Part shown: positions 1 to 9,149 of the stretch, piece by piece
How the letters are laid out: the number at the start of each line of letters is the position of its first letter
Numbering within the stretch: position 1 is the stretch's first letter
Assembly: GCA_900538355.1 (NCBI GenBank)
Contig: UPXS01000001.1
Coordinates: 62,001 to 126,000 of the forward strand
DNA length: 64,000 nucleotides
Direction of reading: 5' to 3'
From: an uncultured Veillonella sp.
GTDB taxonomy: Bacteria > Bacillota > Negativicutes > Veillonellales > Veillonellaceae
Notes under the pieces: model-generated
The model's input: the letters and a program-made list of their open reading frames with translations, nothing else
What the model was told of the DNA's origin: nothing
Databases searched by the model: none
Made by a program: the position numbers and the translations under genes

Positions 1-1
1 G

Positions 2-169
2 ATTATGATGGCTGCAGAGAACGGCATTCGTCGTGACGGATTTAAGACATGCTCCTTGTCGGCCCAAGTACAAGCCAAACCATTCTACGAATCCCTTGGA
101 TATAAAGCTGAAGGGGAGGAATACCTTGATGAAGGATGTCCTCACGTGATGATGCGGAAAGAATTATAA
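2..169 (+). CDS. GNAT-family N-acetyltransferase, C-terminal fragment
   Basis: The gene begins before the window, so only the last 55 codons and the stop are seen. The fragment includes a stretch reading LSAQVQAKPFYESLGYKA, which is typical of the acetyl-CoA-binding end of GNAT acetyltransferases, especially the ElaA-like group. It ends in HVMMRKEL. Substrate cannot be told from this part. It lies on the same strand as the next gene, 85 bases away. Confidence 0.7.
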   Translation: MMMAAENGIRRDGFKTCSLSAQVQAKPFYESLGYKAEGEEYLDEGCPHVMMRKEL

Positions 170-254
170 GACATTGTATAATAAGAGTAAATACGTATAT
201 GTTATATGGTGTTTACTGAGTAAGTTGACGTATATTGTTGTGAGGTGAAAACTT

Positions 255-713
255 ATGAAACTAGCAGAAGCATTACAAGAACGAGCTGACTTGAATTATA
301 AAATCAGCGATTTAGAGCTTCGTTTAACTTCAAATAGTTTAGTACAAGAAGGGGAAGTACCAAATGAGAACCCTGAAGAGCTATTGAAAGCATTAAATCA
401 ATGTGTAACTAGACTTCAAAAATTAATTGCCGATATTAATTTAACGAATTGTAAAACTATTGTAGAAGGTCGTTCTATTACTGAAATCATTGCTGAAAAA
501 GATAGTGCTGCATTGCGTCTCAGTGCTTATCGAACATTGGCGAATAGCGCAGGTAGTATTAATTTCCGTGCAAGAGGGTCTGAGATTAAATTAATACCAA
601 CCGTTAATGTCAGAGATATCCAAAAAGAAGCTGACAATATAGCAAAACAAGTTCGTTTATTAGATAATCTATTGCAGTCTGTAAACTGGACAACTGAATT
701 GATAGAAAGCTAA
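255..713 (+). CDS. DIP1984-family protein
   Basis: A 152-residue protein with the start MKLAEALQERADLNYKI and repeated heptad-like leucines, so it is probably mostly helical or coiled coil. It resembles the DIP1984 / septicolysin-like family of small bacterial proteins, whose function is not established. No signal peptide or membrane segment is seen. A GTGAGGTG-like ribosome site precedes the ATG. It appears to stand alone, ending ahead of the shared bidirectional terminator at 896-940. Confidence 0.7.
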   Translation: MKLAEALQERADLNYKISDLELRLTSNSLVQEGEVPNENPEELLKALNQCVTRLQKLIADINLTNCKTIVEGRSITEIIAEKDSAALRLSAYRTLANSAGSINFRARGSEIKLIPTVNVRDIQKEADNIAKQVRLLDNLLQSVNWTTELIES

Positions 714-895
714 TATAGTTGGTAGTTTGAAACAGGGTGGACACAAAAACTTTGCTTTTACCAAGCTTATTATGAATACGTTCATGGGGCGAATGAAAAT
801 CTACAGTGTAGGCCTATTTGCGCACAAATGTATAGATACAATTTACAATGTATTACCACGTGTCAACTGTACAAACGAGGGTGGCGTTGGGGACT
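714..895. other. Intergenic stretch without recognised gene
   Basis: About 180 bases between the DIP1984-type gene and the terminator. It contains no convincing open frame with a ribosome site. It is locally richer in G than its surroundings, with GGGTGG-like clusters near 735 and 880. I compared the second cluster by eye with a T-box and it does not match. It may be untranslated 3' RNA or a decayed gene. Confidence 0.4.
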
Positions 896-940
896 AAAAA
901 AGGATGCTTTCACAGTTTTTTGTGAAAGCATCCTTTTTAT
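896..940. terminator. Bidirectional intrinsic terminator
   Basis: A perfect 14-base stem (901-914 with 921-934) around a six-base loop, with an A-run on the left and a T-run on the right. It can stop transcription from the plus-strand gene at 255-713 and from nrdB arriving on the minus strand. Confidence 0.85.
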
Positions 941-1968
941 TATTCTAAGTCATCAAAATCAAATGCTGCTGCTTTTGTATAGTTTGTAACTTTTGCTTCG
1001 AAGAAGTCAGTTTTTGTGCTATTCAAATTGGAGAAGCTTTCGATCCATTCCATAGGGTTATCCTTAATTTCAGGATATAGATGAGGTAAGCCGATTGCTT
1101 CTAAGCGGATGTTTGCAAGGTATTTGATGTAGCGTTCGATAAGAACGTTGTTAAGGCCGAGGATTTTATCATCAGTGATATATTGACCCCAAGCGATTTC
1201 GTTCTCTGCACCTTGGCGAATCATGTCAGTGATTTTCGCTTCTAGTTCAGGTGTGAATAAGTCCGGGCGTTCACGGCGTAACTCGCGGATAATGTTTTGG
1301 AATAATACAAGGTGAGTTACTTCATCGCGGTTGATATATTTAAAGATTGTAGAGGTAGCTGTCATTTTACCTTGGCGTGCCAATGTGTAGAAGAAGCTAA
1401 AGCCAGAGTAGAAGTAAATACCTTCTAAGATATAGTTAGCGATAATTGTATGAATAAGGTTTGCTTCGCTCGGATCGTCGCTGAAACGTTGGTATGCATC
1501 GGCAATGAAGCGGTTACGAGCAAGCAATGTTTTATCTGTGCGCCATTCGTCATAGATTTTGTCACGTGTAATAGGGTTTGTTACAGTGTCCAAAATGTAA
1601 GAATAACTTTGAGCGTGAATTTCTTCTTGGAATGCTTGGATATTCAATAAAGATGCCACTTCAGATGCTGTAATATAGCGGCTCAAGTTAGGCAAGTTTT
1701 CAGATTGAATGGAATCAAGGAAGTTCAAGAACGCAATGATTTTGTCGAATGCACGGCGTTCGTAATCTGTTAAGTATGGGAATTGCTTAACGTCTTCGTT
1801 TAAGGAAATCTCTTCAGGAATCCAGAAGTTGTTGAGCATTGTGCGGTACATTTGGTTAGCCCAGTCGTACTTGATACGGTTCCATTCGCGAAGGTTTGTG
1901 GTATTGCCACCAATCATAGATTGCGTGCCACGTTCACCATGTTCGTTGAAGATCAGTTTTTTATCCAT
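940..1968 (-). CDS. nrdB: Ribonucleoside-diphosphate reductase, beta (radical) subunit
   Basis: This 342-residue protein is the small subunit of class I ribonucleotide reductase; it houses the diiron centre and tyrosyl radical used by NrdA to make deoxyribonucleotides. Expected metal ligands are visible: D85, E115 and H118 in FQEEIHAQSY, E182 in LEGIYFYSGF, and E216 and H219 in RDEVTHL. Y122 lies four residues after H118, so this is the tyrosyl-radical type rather than the Phe-containing class Ic type. The C-terminal acidic tail (FDFDDLE) fits the NrdA-docking peptide. It lies 74 bases downstream of nrdA, evidently in one operon, and ends at the terminator at 896-940. Confidence 0.95.
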   Translation of the reverse strand: MDKKLIFNEHGERGTQSMIGGNTTNLREWNRIKYDWANQMYRTMLNNFWIPEEISLNEDVKQFPYLTDYERRAFDKIIAFLNFLDSIQSENLPNLSRYITASEVASLLNIQAFQEEIHAQSYSYILDTVTNPITRDKIYDEWRTDKTLLARNRFIADAYQRFSDDPSEANLIHTIIANYILEGIYFYSGFSFFYTLARQGKMTATSTIFKYINRDEVTHLVLFQNIIRELRRERPDLFTPELEAKITDMIRQGAENEIAWGQYITDDKILGLNNVLIERYIKYLANIRLEAIGLPHLYPEIKDNPMEWIESFSNLNSTKTDFFEAKVTNYTKAAAFDFDDLE

Positions 1969-2042
1969 AGTAGGACTCCTTTATACAACGATGCGACCTA
2001 TACTGCTATAGGTCGTCATCAGACTTATATACACATCTCGTA

Positions 2043-4325
2043 TTAGGAGGAGCAGCTAGTGCACTCATCCATTTCAAGGGATTGGTTACGGATGTAGTAG
2101 ATTGTTTTGATACCTTGTTTGTATGCCTCAATATAAAGGTCTAGAATTTCTTTCGCTTTCATTTGAGGAGTGATGTACAAGTTGAAGGATTGTGCTTGGT
2201 CAATATGACGTTGACGGACGCCACAAGCTTTGATGGACCATTGTTGGTCGATTGTATGCGCCTCTTTGTAGAGCCAGAATGTTTTGTTGTTCAAATCTGG
2301 TGCAGTTTTTGGTGTGAAAGAACCTTTCTTTTCTTCGATGAAGAATTTTTTGAAGATAGGGTCGATACCAGCTGTTGTATTCGCAATGTTGGAAGTAGAA
2401 CCTGTAGGAGCTACGGCCATCAAGTAACCATTGCGGATACCGTATTTAGCAACGTCTGCAGCCAATTGTTTCCAGCGGTCGGATGTGTAGCCACGGCGTG
2501 TGAAGTATTCTCCAGTTTCCCATTCGGAACCTTTGAATGCAGGATATGCGCCTTTTTCTTTAGCCAATTCCATGGAAGCTTTGATGGCATAGTAAGCGAT
2601 GTTTTCGAACAATTTATCCGCTACTTCGATGTGTTCATCAGATTCCCATTGGATATCGTGATTTACGAGGTAGTGGTGGTAACCAGATGTACCAAGACCG
2701 ATAGCACGGTATTTATCAGATGTCATGCGAGATTCTGGTACTGGTGCTTGGTTAATGGAGATAACATTATCTAACATACGAATTTGAAGGGCAATATTTT
2801 CTTCTAATTCTTCGTCTGTAATGCGACCAAGGCTGATGGAGTTCAAGTTACATGTAACCATGTCACCTGTATTTGTTTTAGTAGTGATAGTACCATCTTC
2901 GTTGATGATTTCTTCTGCAAGATTTGTGAAACCAACGTTTTGTGCAATTTCATGGCACAAGTTGGACGCGTAAATCATACCTGCATGTTTGTTAGGGTTT
3001 GCAGCATTTACTGTATCACGGAAGAAGATGAACGGTGTACCCGTTTCAACAGCGGAGCGCATGATTTTTTTCATCATATCTAATGCTGGTACTTCGATGC
3101 CGTGTAAGTTAGGATCTTGTTCACATTCAAGATAACGTTTTGTGAACTCTTTATTATCATCAGTATCGTAGTAGTCTTCCAAAGCGTAGCCTTTTACCGC
3201 TAAGATTTCATGAGGATCGAAGAGGGTGAAGTTTTCACGAGCAATCATACGTTCCATGAAGAGGTTAGGAACGGAGATAGCAGGGAAGATATCGTGCGCT
3301 TTACGACGATCATCACCATTGTTTGTACGAAGCTCTACGAATTCGTAGAAGTCTTTGTGCCAAATATCGAGTGTAACTGTAGCGCCGCCCTTACGTTTAC
3401 CCAATTGGTCTACCGCAACTGCTGTATCGTTGTACAAACGGATCCAAGGAATAACGCCACCAGAGGAGTTTTTGAAACCGCGGATATCGGAGTTCAATGC
3501 ACGAACTTTACCAAGGTAGATACCAAGAGCACCACCGTGTTTAGATACGCGGGAGAACTTGCTGTTTACGTCGTAAATGGACCATAAGTTATCATCTACA
3601 CCAGAGATAAAGCAAGAGGACAATTGATGGAATGGTGTACCTGCATTTGCCAATGTAGGCGTAGCAGTTGTCATTTTTAATTGGCTCATCAAATCGTAGA
3701 ATTTCTTAGCGTATTCTACCTTGTTTTCACCCTCTACCAATGCCAAGTGCATAGCGATAGCCATGAAACGTTCTTGAGGCAATTCGTAAATTTCTTTGTT
3801 GAAGCCTTTTACCAAGTAACGGTCAGCCAACAATTTAAGACCTTCATAGTTAAAGAGGTAGTCGCGTTTAGGTTTGATGTAATCGCCTAACTCTTGTAGT
3901 TCATCAGCAGTATATTCTGTAACGAAGAAGTCTGCGTATTTTTTTTGTTCCACAAGCATATGTACAAGATTTGGGAAGTTGCCGTAGCCGAATGCTTTAT
4001 AACGGCGAGTGATAGCAGCTTCTTTATAGAGATCGAACAAGAAGAGGCGAGCCGCTACGAATTGCCAATCTTGGTTCATTTTATTAACTTGGTTGCCGAA
4101 ACCATCGTCTTTTTTAGAGATAACCTTTTCGATAGCTGTTTGTACTAAAGTTTTTTGAATCTCTTTAGTCGTCATACCATCAACGAATTGTAACTTCGCA
4201 TCCATTTCTAATTCTAGTGGATCACAAGAATCTAACCCCAAACATGCGAAGGCAATCATACGTTTCGTTTTTTCAACGGATAACGGCTCGAAATGGCCAT
4301 CCCGTTTCTTGATCATAATCTCCAT
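2043..4325 (-). CDS. nrdA: Ribonucleoside-diphosphate reductase, alpha (catalytic) subunit
   Basis: A 760-residue catalytic subunit of class Ia ribonucleotide reductase. The N-terminal 90 or so residues form an ATP-cone (IKKRDGHFEPLSVEKTKRM), the allosteric domain that binds ATP/dATP. The barrel carries the conserved LSSCFISGVDD and NLCHEIAQ stretches with active-site cysteines and Asn/Glu. The protein ends in a Cys-containing tail (ECTSCSS) that would relay electrons from thioredoxin or glutaredoxin. The start is supported by an AAGGGG site eight bases ahead; an internal ATG three codons later is an alternative. It is the first gene of the nrdA-nrdB pair. Confidence 0.95.
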   Translation of the reverse strand: MEIMIKKRDGHFEPLSVEKTKRMIAFACLGLDSCDPLELEMDAKLQFVDGMTTKEIQKTLVQTAIEKVISKKDDGFGNQVNKMNQDWQFVAARLFLFDLYKEAAITRRYKAFGYGNFPNLVHMLVEQKKYADFFVTEYTADELQELGDYIKPKRDYLFNYEGLKLLADRYLVKGFNKEIYELPQERFMAIAMHLALVEGENKVEYAKKFYDLMSQLKMTTATPTLANAGTPFHQLSSCFISGVDDNLWSIYDVNSKFSRVSKHGGALGIYLGKVRALNSDIRGFKNSSGGVIPWIRLYNDTAVAVDQLGKRKGGATVTLDIWHKDFYEFVELRTNNGDDRRKAHDIFPAISVPNLFMERMIARENFTLFDPHEILAVKGYALEDYYDTDDNKEFTKRYLECEQDPNLHGIEVPALDMMKKIMRSAVETGTPFIFFRDTVNAANPNKHAGMIYASNLCHEIAQNVGFTNLAEEIINEDGTITTKTNTGDMVTCNLNSISLGRITDEELEENIALQIRMLDNVISINQAPVPESRMTSDKYRAIGLGTSGYHHYLVNHDIQWESDEHIEVADKLFENIAYYAIKASMELAKEKGAYPAFKGSEWETGEYFTRRGYTSDRWKQLAADVAKYGIRNGYLMAVAPTGSTSNIANTTAGIDPIFKKFFIEEKKGSFTPKTAPDLNNKTFWLYKEAHTIDQQWSIKACGVRQRHIDQAQSFNLYITPQMKAKEILDLYIEAYKQGIKTIYYIRNQSLEMDECTSCSS

Positions 4326-4392
4326 TACTGTTCCCCTTGAGTACTAAAATCGATAAAACTTTTAATTAAGCATATATAAGATTAGACCAAAA

Positions 4393-4420
4393 AGTATAAA
4401 ATATTTTTAAGTTAAGTCTA
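4393..4420 (-). promoter_or_regulatory. Candidate sigma-70 promoter of nrdAB
   Basis: On the minus strand, TAGACT (4415-4420) is followed by a 16-base spacer and TATACT (4393-4398). The -10 matches five of six consensus bases and the -35 four of six. It lies about 70 bases ahead of the nrdA start and just downstream of the candidate NrdR boxes. Confidence 0.5.
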
Positions 4421-4439
4421 ATCAGAAAAATAAGAAAAC

Positions 4440-4486
4440 TACAATATATGGTAGTTTTCTTATTGAGCTTATACATTATGTTACGA
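4440..4486. promoter_or_regulatory. Candidate tandem NrdR boxes upstream of nrdA
   Basis: Two 16-base sites, 4440-4455 (CTACAATATATGGTAG) and 4471-4486 (ATACATTATGTTACGA), match my recollection of the NrdR box (ACACWATATATWGTGT) at 11 and 10 positions. They are exactly 31 bases apart, the three-helical-turn spacing usual for NrdR pairs. The first sits in a 14-base inverted repeat (4429-4464) that may instead be a terminator hairpin. Confidence 0.4.
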
Positions 4487-4754
4487 TTATAGCGAAAAAA
4501 TTCTATACATTCAATATTGACATTTAGAAATTTATGGATATAGTATGCTTAATTTTATCGATATAGTTGTAAATGCTAGAAAGTACTATATGAGACGCAT
4601 ATATGATGATTTTGAATGATATATCTCTTTTGAGAATATTAAAATAGGATGTGTTAGTAAATCAAATTTCGTTCTATATACTATTGTGATTTATTTTATT
4701 AAACGAATATTATATATGTCCTATAATAGATATATAGTAATTAGGAGGTAAGAC
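4487..4754. other. Divergent intergenic region between nrdA and the flavodoxin-family gene
   Basis: Very AT-rich and free of coding sequence. A possible plus-strand promoter for the gene at 4755 is TATAAT at 4722-4727 with only a weak -35 (TTAAAC, 4699-4704). No riboswitch motif was recognised. Confidence 0.4.
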
Positions 4755-5270
4755 ATGAAGTCTATTGTTATATATTCATCCCTTACGGGAAATACTAAAC
4801 TAGTAGCTGAGGCTATTGCTAGCGTATTGCCATCAGGTACACCATGTGTATCTATGAAAGAATTGCCTTCCGATATAGCATCCTATGATCTTGTGTTTGC
4901 AGGCTTTTGGGTGGATAAAGGAACGGCCAATAAAGAAGCTCGTGATGTACTCGCTACATTACATAATCCTCACATTGCTTTGTTTGCCACAGCTGGTGTG
5001 CCACCGCAAATGGCACATGCCAAGGAAAGTCTCATCAATGCGGCGAACTGTTTGCCCGATGGCGTAGAGCCGGTTGGAACATTCATCTGCCAAGGTAAGG
5101 TAGACCCTAAGGTCATCGAAATGATGTATAAAATGTTCCCTAAGGGACATAGCCATGGCCAATCAGCTGATAGAGATGCACGACACAAACAAGCTGCAGT
5201 ACACCCAAATGAAGACGATTGTAAAGCGGCACAAGACTTTGCTAAAGATATCCTTACAAAGCTTAACTAA
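4755..5270 (+). CDS. Flavodoxin-family protein
   Basis: A 171-residue flavodoxin-like electron carrier. The N-terminus MKSIVIYSSLTGNTK holds the phosphate-binding S/T-x-T-G-N-T loop for FMN, followed by alternating beta/alpha segments, such as LVFAGFWVDKGTANKEA, typical of the fold. The C-terminal third has a His-rich stretch (PKGHSHGQSADRDARHKQ) that I cannot assign. A strong TTAGGAGG site precedes the ATG. It is a single-gene unit ending in its own terminator. Its redox partner is unknown; BilS-like flavodoxins are one family with a similar look, but I cannot confirm that. Confidence 0.75.
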   Translation: MKSIVIYSSLTGNTKLVAEAIASVLPSGTPCVSMKELPSDIASYDLVFAGFWVDKGTANKEARDVLATLHNPHIALFATAGVPPQMAHAKESLINAANCLPDGVEPVGTFICQGKVDPKVIEMMYKMFPKGHSHGQSADRDARHKQAAVHPNEDDCKAAQDFAKDILTKLN

Positions 5271-5273
5271 TGA

Positions 5274-5308
5274 AAAAAGCAGTACCCCCTGTGGGGTACT
5301 GCTTTTGT
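5274..5308 (+). terminator. Intrinsic terminator after the flavodoxin-family gene
   Basis: An 11-base stem (5278-5288 with 5293-5303), GC-rich in the middle, followed by a short T-run. The A-run ahead of it suggests it could also work for the converging minus-strand gene at 5384. Confidence 0.85.
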
Positions 5309-5383
5309 TCTATTACAATATTATATTGCGCCGATTATTACAATAAGATACTGTTTCTTTATTATATTTATGATTATGGAATC

Positions 5384-6943
5384 TTAGTTATATAGCACAT
5401 TAAATTTAAGTTTACGGGTGTCGAATTGGTTTATGAAGTACGATGTAATCAATAGCTTGTATCCAGTGCCTTCTATAATGACAGGATCAACTGCTGTTTT
5501 ATCAACGGTAAGGAACTTATCATAAATATGATGCACCTCTGTCACACCATTTGGTAGAGATACCTCTAAATCAAGGCCTTTGTTGAGGAACTTAAAGGAA
5601 ATGGAGTCAAAGTTAGCAGTTTCCACTTGGTATTCCTTAAGGTCTTGTTCGTATACAATTAACTCGATGTTTTCAATGTATTTATCGTAGCCTGCAATAG
5701 AAATAACCTTTGGTGCAGACAAAGCATCAAAATTGATATACTCGACGCGTCTGCCGTTTACTGGGTTTGTGTCTGGCAGTTTTATATCGTCTACAGGTAC
5801 ATATGGTGTACCGTAGTCCGTGAAGTTAGGATCAAAGGTAGCTGCTATTGGTAGGCTTGTATGCCATTGGCCATCAACTTTAGTATACGTAACAAATTCA
5901 CGATACGCTGTATAGCCTATGAATGGCGTCAAGAGAACAGCACCTAAGGCAAGAGCCATAACAGTGGTGTGTACAGAAGGTTTTAACCCTTTCACAAGAG
6001 AATATACATTATGTGCTAAGAAAATTAGATTGAATGCACTCACGTAAATCGTATTGAGCCAGAGAATTGGTTCATTAATCACACGCTTACCGATAAGGGC
6101 TAAGCACAATGTAGTGAGCGTAATGAACAAGAAGCACAGGATTTGCTGTGTTCTACTACTTTCACTAGATCTAAAACTAGCCAAATAGAATAAGTAGAAA
6201 ATAGCTACATATGGATAGTACGTGTAGAAGAAACGGGTGTCATCGCGAAGCCCCAACAGGATCAAGACTAAATAGATATTAGCTAGAATGCCTGTAATGA
6301 TGGATGCCTTTGGCAAGATGATGCCGAATACGACGGTAAAGAATGAGTTCGGTGCGGGAGGACCTGCTGGATCCTCTTTGTAAGAACATACCATAGATAG
6401 ACAAATGAATATATTAATGGATGCGAGCACCTTAAAAATGGTTTCTTCAAAGTTGAATGGTTGGTCCACGATGATGAAGAAGAACCATAAACTCATAATG
6501 ATAACAATGTTGTATAGCGTAGACGTAACAAGGGTGATACCAATTCGCTTGATGCGGTTGATGATTTCGCCGATGTAGTGTTCACCGGGTGATGTGAAAT
6601 ATAAGGCAATCATGGAGTACAGCCATAGGTACGATATATTTTCCGTGGCTAGCTCAATGCCCCGCACATAGCCATAGGTTTCATGAATCATATAAAGGCC
6701 AACGCTGATTCCGATACTTACTAAGGTATATAATATGGAAAACCTTCGTGCCCTTGTTATATAGCTTTGTAATATAACGATAAAGAAATACAGTGAGTAT
6801 AGCTTAAGATCGATTTCGGAAAACCAATCTTGTTCAATATACAACGGTGTACATGAAAATACGGCAATCAATGCCAGTAATATAGGCGACTGCATTGCTA
6901 GGTCCCGCAGCGAAGACCATAAATGTTTAATGGCAAATTTCAT
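5384..6943 (-). CDS. DUF4153-type integral membrane protein
   Basis: A 519-residue protein with about ten to twelve hydrophobic segments in its first 360 residues, for example FFIVILQSYI, LWLYSMIALYF and IVIIMSLWFFFIIVD. A hydrophilic C-terminal part of about 150 residues follows, probably outside the membrane. The pattern fits DUF4153 membrane proteins, whose function is unknown. It is transcribed alone on the minus strand between two plus-strand genes. Confidence 0.65.
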   Translation of the reverse strand: MKFAIKHLWSSLRDLAMQSPILLALIAVFSCTPLYIEQDWFSEIDLKLYSLYFFIVILQSYITRARRFSILYTLVSIGISVGLYMIHETYGYVRGIELATENISYLWLYSMIALYFTSPGEHYIGEIINRIKRIGITLVTSTLYNIVIIMSLWFFFIIVDQPFNFEETIFKVLASINIFICLSMVCSYKEDPAGPPAPNSFFTVVFGIILPKASIITGILANIYLVLILLGLRDDTRFFYTYYPYVAIFYLFYLASFRSSESSRTQQILCFLFITLTTLCLALIGKRVINEPILWLNTIYVSAFNLIFLAHNVYSLVKGLKPSVHTTVMALALGAVLLTPFIGYTAYREFVTYTKVDGQWHTSLPIAATFDPNFTDYGTPYVPVDDIKLPDTNPVNGRRVEYINFDALSAPKVISIAGYDKYIENIELIVYEQDLKEYQVETANFDSISFKFLNKGLDLEVSLPNGVTEVHHIYDKFLTVDKTAVDPVIIEGTGYKLLITSYFINQFDTRKLKFNVLYN

Positions 6944-7023
6944 AGATGTCTCTCCCTCTATAAATATAAATACCCCCCTCTTATTATTAGTATACCTGTT
7001 TTCTGGTGAAAGCCCTATGAGGT

Positions 7024-7052
7024 TTTACATGCCTTTAAATATCCTTTACAAT
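7024..7052 (+). promoter_or_regulatory. Candidate promoter of the alcohol dehydrogenase gene
   Basis: TTTACA (7024-7029), a 17-base spacer and TACAAT (7047-7052). Each box differs from consensus at one position. It lies 40 bases ahead of the ATG at 7092. Confidence 0.6.
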
Positions 7053-7091
7053 AACACTAAGAACTAGTTTTCAAAGAAAAGAGGTTATCAC

Positions 7092-8264
7092 ATGGAATTC
7101 TCTTATTTTTTACCTGTAAACATCCAATTTGGTTGGAATAAAGTAGATACTATTGATAATTTTGCCGCACCATATGGCAAGAAAGCCCTTATTGTAACCG
7201 GTCGTAGTAGTGCGAAAAAATCTGGCTTATATGATCGTGTTGTGGGAAAGCTTGATGCGGTGCATATTGACCATGTCCTTTTTGATCAAGTCGATGCCAA
7301 TCCATTGACTACAACAGCTTTAGATGGTGCTGCTTTAGCTAAATCTGAAAGCTGTGATATGGTGATTGCTATCGGCGGCGGGTCCATTATGGACTGTGCA
7401 AAAGGGATTGCCTTCATGGCTGTAAATGATGGCGACATCAACGACTATATCTTTAATCGTAAAGTCAGTGATAATGCATTGCCTCTTATTGTCATTCCTA
7501 CAACTTGTGGTACCGGCTCTGAAGGTAATGGCTTTGGGGTCCTTACTAATCCTGAAACAGGAGATAAGAAATCCTTACGTTGTAACGCTATCGTGCCTAA
7601 GGTTTCCATCGTAGACCCTGGTGTGATGGGCACTATGCCTCCTCATGTATTGGCATCTGTTGGCTTTGATGCCCTATGCCACAATATCGAGGCCTATACC
7701 TCTAAAACGGCGCAACCTTTCACCGATGCATTAGCTTATTATGCAGTGACATTATTGGGACAATACCTTGTACCACTATATAAACATGTGAAAGCAGCGG
7801 CTGAAGGCAAACCAGCAGTACTCAATGAAAAACAACTTACAAAAGCTTGGGAAGCTGTTACATTAGCAAGCACCATTGGGGGCATGGTTATTAATACAGC
7901 AGGTGTAACACTAGCGCATGGTATGGAACATCCTGCTAGTGGTCTTAAAGATATTACACATGGCGTAGGCCTTGCCGTTATTGAACCTGTGGCAGTGGAA
8001 TATACTTGGAGTGCGAACCCTGATAAATTTGACGCCTTGGCTCGTATATTCAACCACGGAGATGGCTCCGAACTAGGCGAAGCATTACGCTTGATCGTAC
8101 ATGACCTAGACCTTACTACAAACCTTACAGAATTAGGCTTTACGAAAAAAGACATTCCATGGCTTGTAGATAATGTATACGTTGTAGCTACAGGAAATAT
8201 TGCTAATACAGTAGCTGAAATTAGCCGTAAAGATATAGAAGTGTTGTATAAGAAGATGTTTTAA
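7092..8264 (+). CDS. Iron-containing (butanol-type) alcohol dehydrogenase
   Basis: A 390-residue group III metal-dependent alcohol dehydrogenase that would interconvert aldehydes and alcohols with NAD(P)H. The nucleotide-binding GGGS is at 95-98. The metal ligands are D193 and H197 (GFDALCHNIEAY), H276 (LAHGMEH) and H290 (DITHGVGLA), in the usual spacing. Overall it is closest to butanol dehydrogenase-like members. A GAAAAGAGG site precedes the ATG. It stands well apart from the pdu operon, which has its own alcohol dehydrogenase at 33487, so its physiological substrate is not clear. Confidence 0.9.
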   Translation: MEFSYFLPVNIQFGWNKVDTIDNFAAPYGKKALIVTGRSSAKKSGLYDRVVGKLDAVHIDHVLFDQVDANPLTTTALDGAALAKSESCDMVIAIGGGSIMDCAKGIAFMAVNDGDINDYIFNRKVSDNALPLIVIPTTCGTGSEGNGFGVLTNPETGDKKSLRCNAIVPKVSIVDPGVMGTMPPHVLASVGFDALCHNIEAYTSKTAQPFTDALAYYAVTLLGQYLVPLYKHVKAAAEGKPAVLNEKQLTKAWEAVTLASTIGGMVINTAGVTLAHGMEHPASGLKDITHGVGLAVIEPVAVEYTWSANPDKFDALARIFNHGDGSELGEALRLIVHDLDLTTNLTELGFTKKDIPWLVDNVYVVATGNIANTVAEISRKDIEVLYKKMF

Positions 8265-8288
8265 ATGTTGTCATAATAGGAGAGAGTT

Positions 8289-9119
8289 TTGTTTCAAGGA
8301 TTTTATGGCCTATTAACAGTTCTGCTATGCGTGTTGTTTGTAATTGTAGTAGTGCTATTTAACATAGCGCCTATTACATATATTGTTTTTGGCATAGCCA
8401 TAGTGTTGAGTGTGTTACTTCAATATAGGCGCTTTAAGAAACAGTCCATATCTGAAAGTACTCATAGCCGATTGGCTTGTGCTTTGTTTATTGTCATAAC
8501 CCTTAGTATATCTTGGCTCGTAGCCGATTGGTTTAAGTATGATACTCAAACGACTCATGATCAAATGGATGGTTTTGAGTTTAGCACAATGGATTGGAAA
8601 CGGGGCTGGCCTAATAATAAGGAATTACCGGAAGGATTAAAGCGCCCGAATGCACTACCAGATGGGATTCTGAGAGCCTCTGCATCTGGTGATAGCTTAG
8701 TTTGGGCAAATGCATATCCTACGAGATATACTGTACTAGAGGGGGATTCGAAAGTAATCTCAGAGTATGAAATGATAGCTAAGCGAAATGCTACCTATAT
8801 AGCGCAAATTGATGCGGATGCTGTATTGCGTGATTTAGATACAGGGGAGAAAAAGCATTTTATATCTCACCCAAATAGCTATAACATTATAGAAAGTATA
8901 GAAGAAGAACCTTTAAATTTGCCGCAACGAGACTTTATAGAGTGGTTGCGCTTTGCACCTCGAAAAGAGACAAAAACTGTAGTTAAGGATACATATAATT
9001 CTACTCGAAATCATAGATTATATGTATTTGTAGATGATGGGAATACAAAAAGACCTCATTTCGTGGAACTTTTGATCAGTAATGATGGGACACGGGCTGT
9101 GTTTTATCAATCAAAGTAA
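8289..9119 (+). CDS. Membrane-anchored protein of unknown function, paralogue 1
   Basis: A 276-residue protein starting at TTG; an AGGAGAG site is correctly spaced and no better ATG exists. The first 90 residues hold three hydrophobic segments (LLTVLLCVLFVIVVVLF, ITYIVFGIAIVLSVLL, LACALFIVITLSISWLV). The remaining 180 residues are hydrophilic and probably outside the cytoplasm. The region after the last helix (KYDTQTTHDQ...WKRGWPNNKELPEGLKRP...LPDG) recurs in the next gene, so the two are tandem paralogues. I do not recognise a family. Confidence 0.6.
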   Translation: MFQGFYGLLTVLLCVLFVIVVVLFNIAPITYIVFGIAIVLSVLLQYRRFKKQSISESTHSRLACALFIVITLSISWLVADWFKYDTQTTHDQMDGFEFSTMDWKRGWPNNKELPEGLKRPNALPDGILRASASGDSLVWANAYPTRYTVLEGDSKVISEYEMIAKRNATYIAQIDADAVLRDLDTGEKKHFISHPNSYNIIESIEEEPLNLPQRDFIEWLRFAPRKETKTVVKDTYNSTRNHRLYVFVDDGNTKRPHFVELLISNDGTRAVFYQSK

Positions 9120-9149
9120 TTGGATTGGGTATTGTTGTGGAGAACATAA

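Noticed and set aside
870..900. T-box leader (GAGGGTGGCG)
   Set aside because: The similarity to the AGGGTGG..CCGCG core is limited to seven bases, and no aminoacyl-tRNA or amino-acid gene follows on the plus strand.
901..934. TTGTGAAAG motif as a regulator site
   Set aside because: It lies in the stem of a terminator at the 3' ends of two genes, so its symmetry is explained by the hairpin.
1450..4148. Plus-strand frames across nrdA and nrdB (up to about 200 codons)
   Set aside because: They mirror the strongly conserved minus-strand reductase genes and have no ribosome sites or known products.
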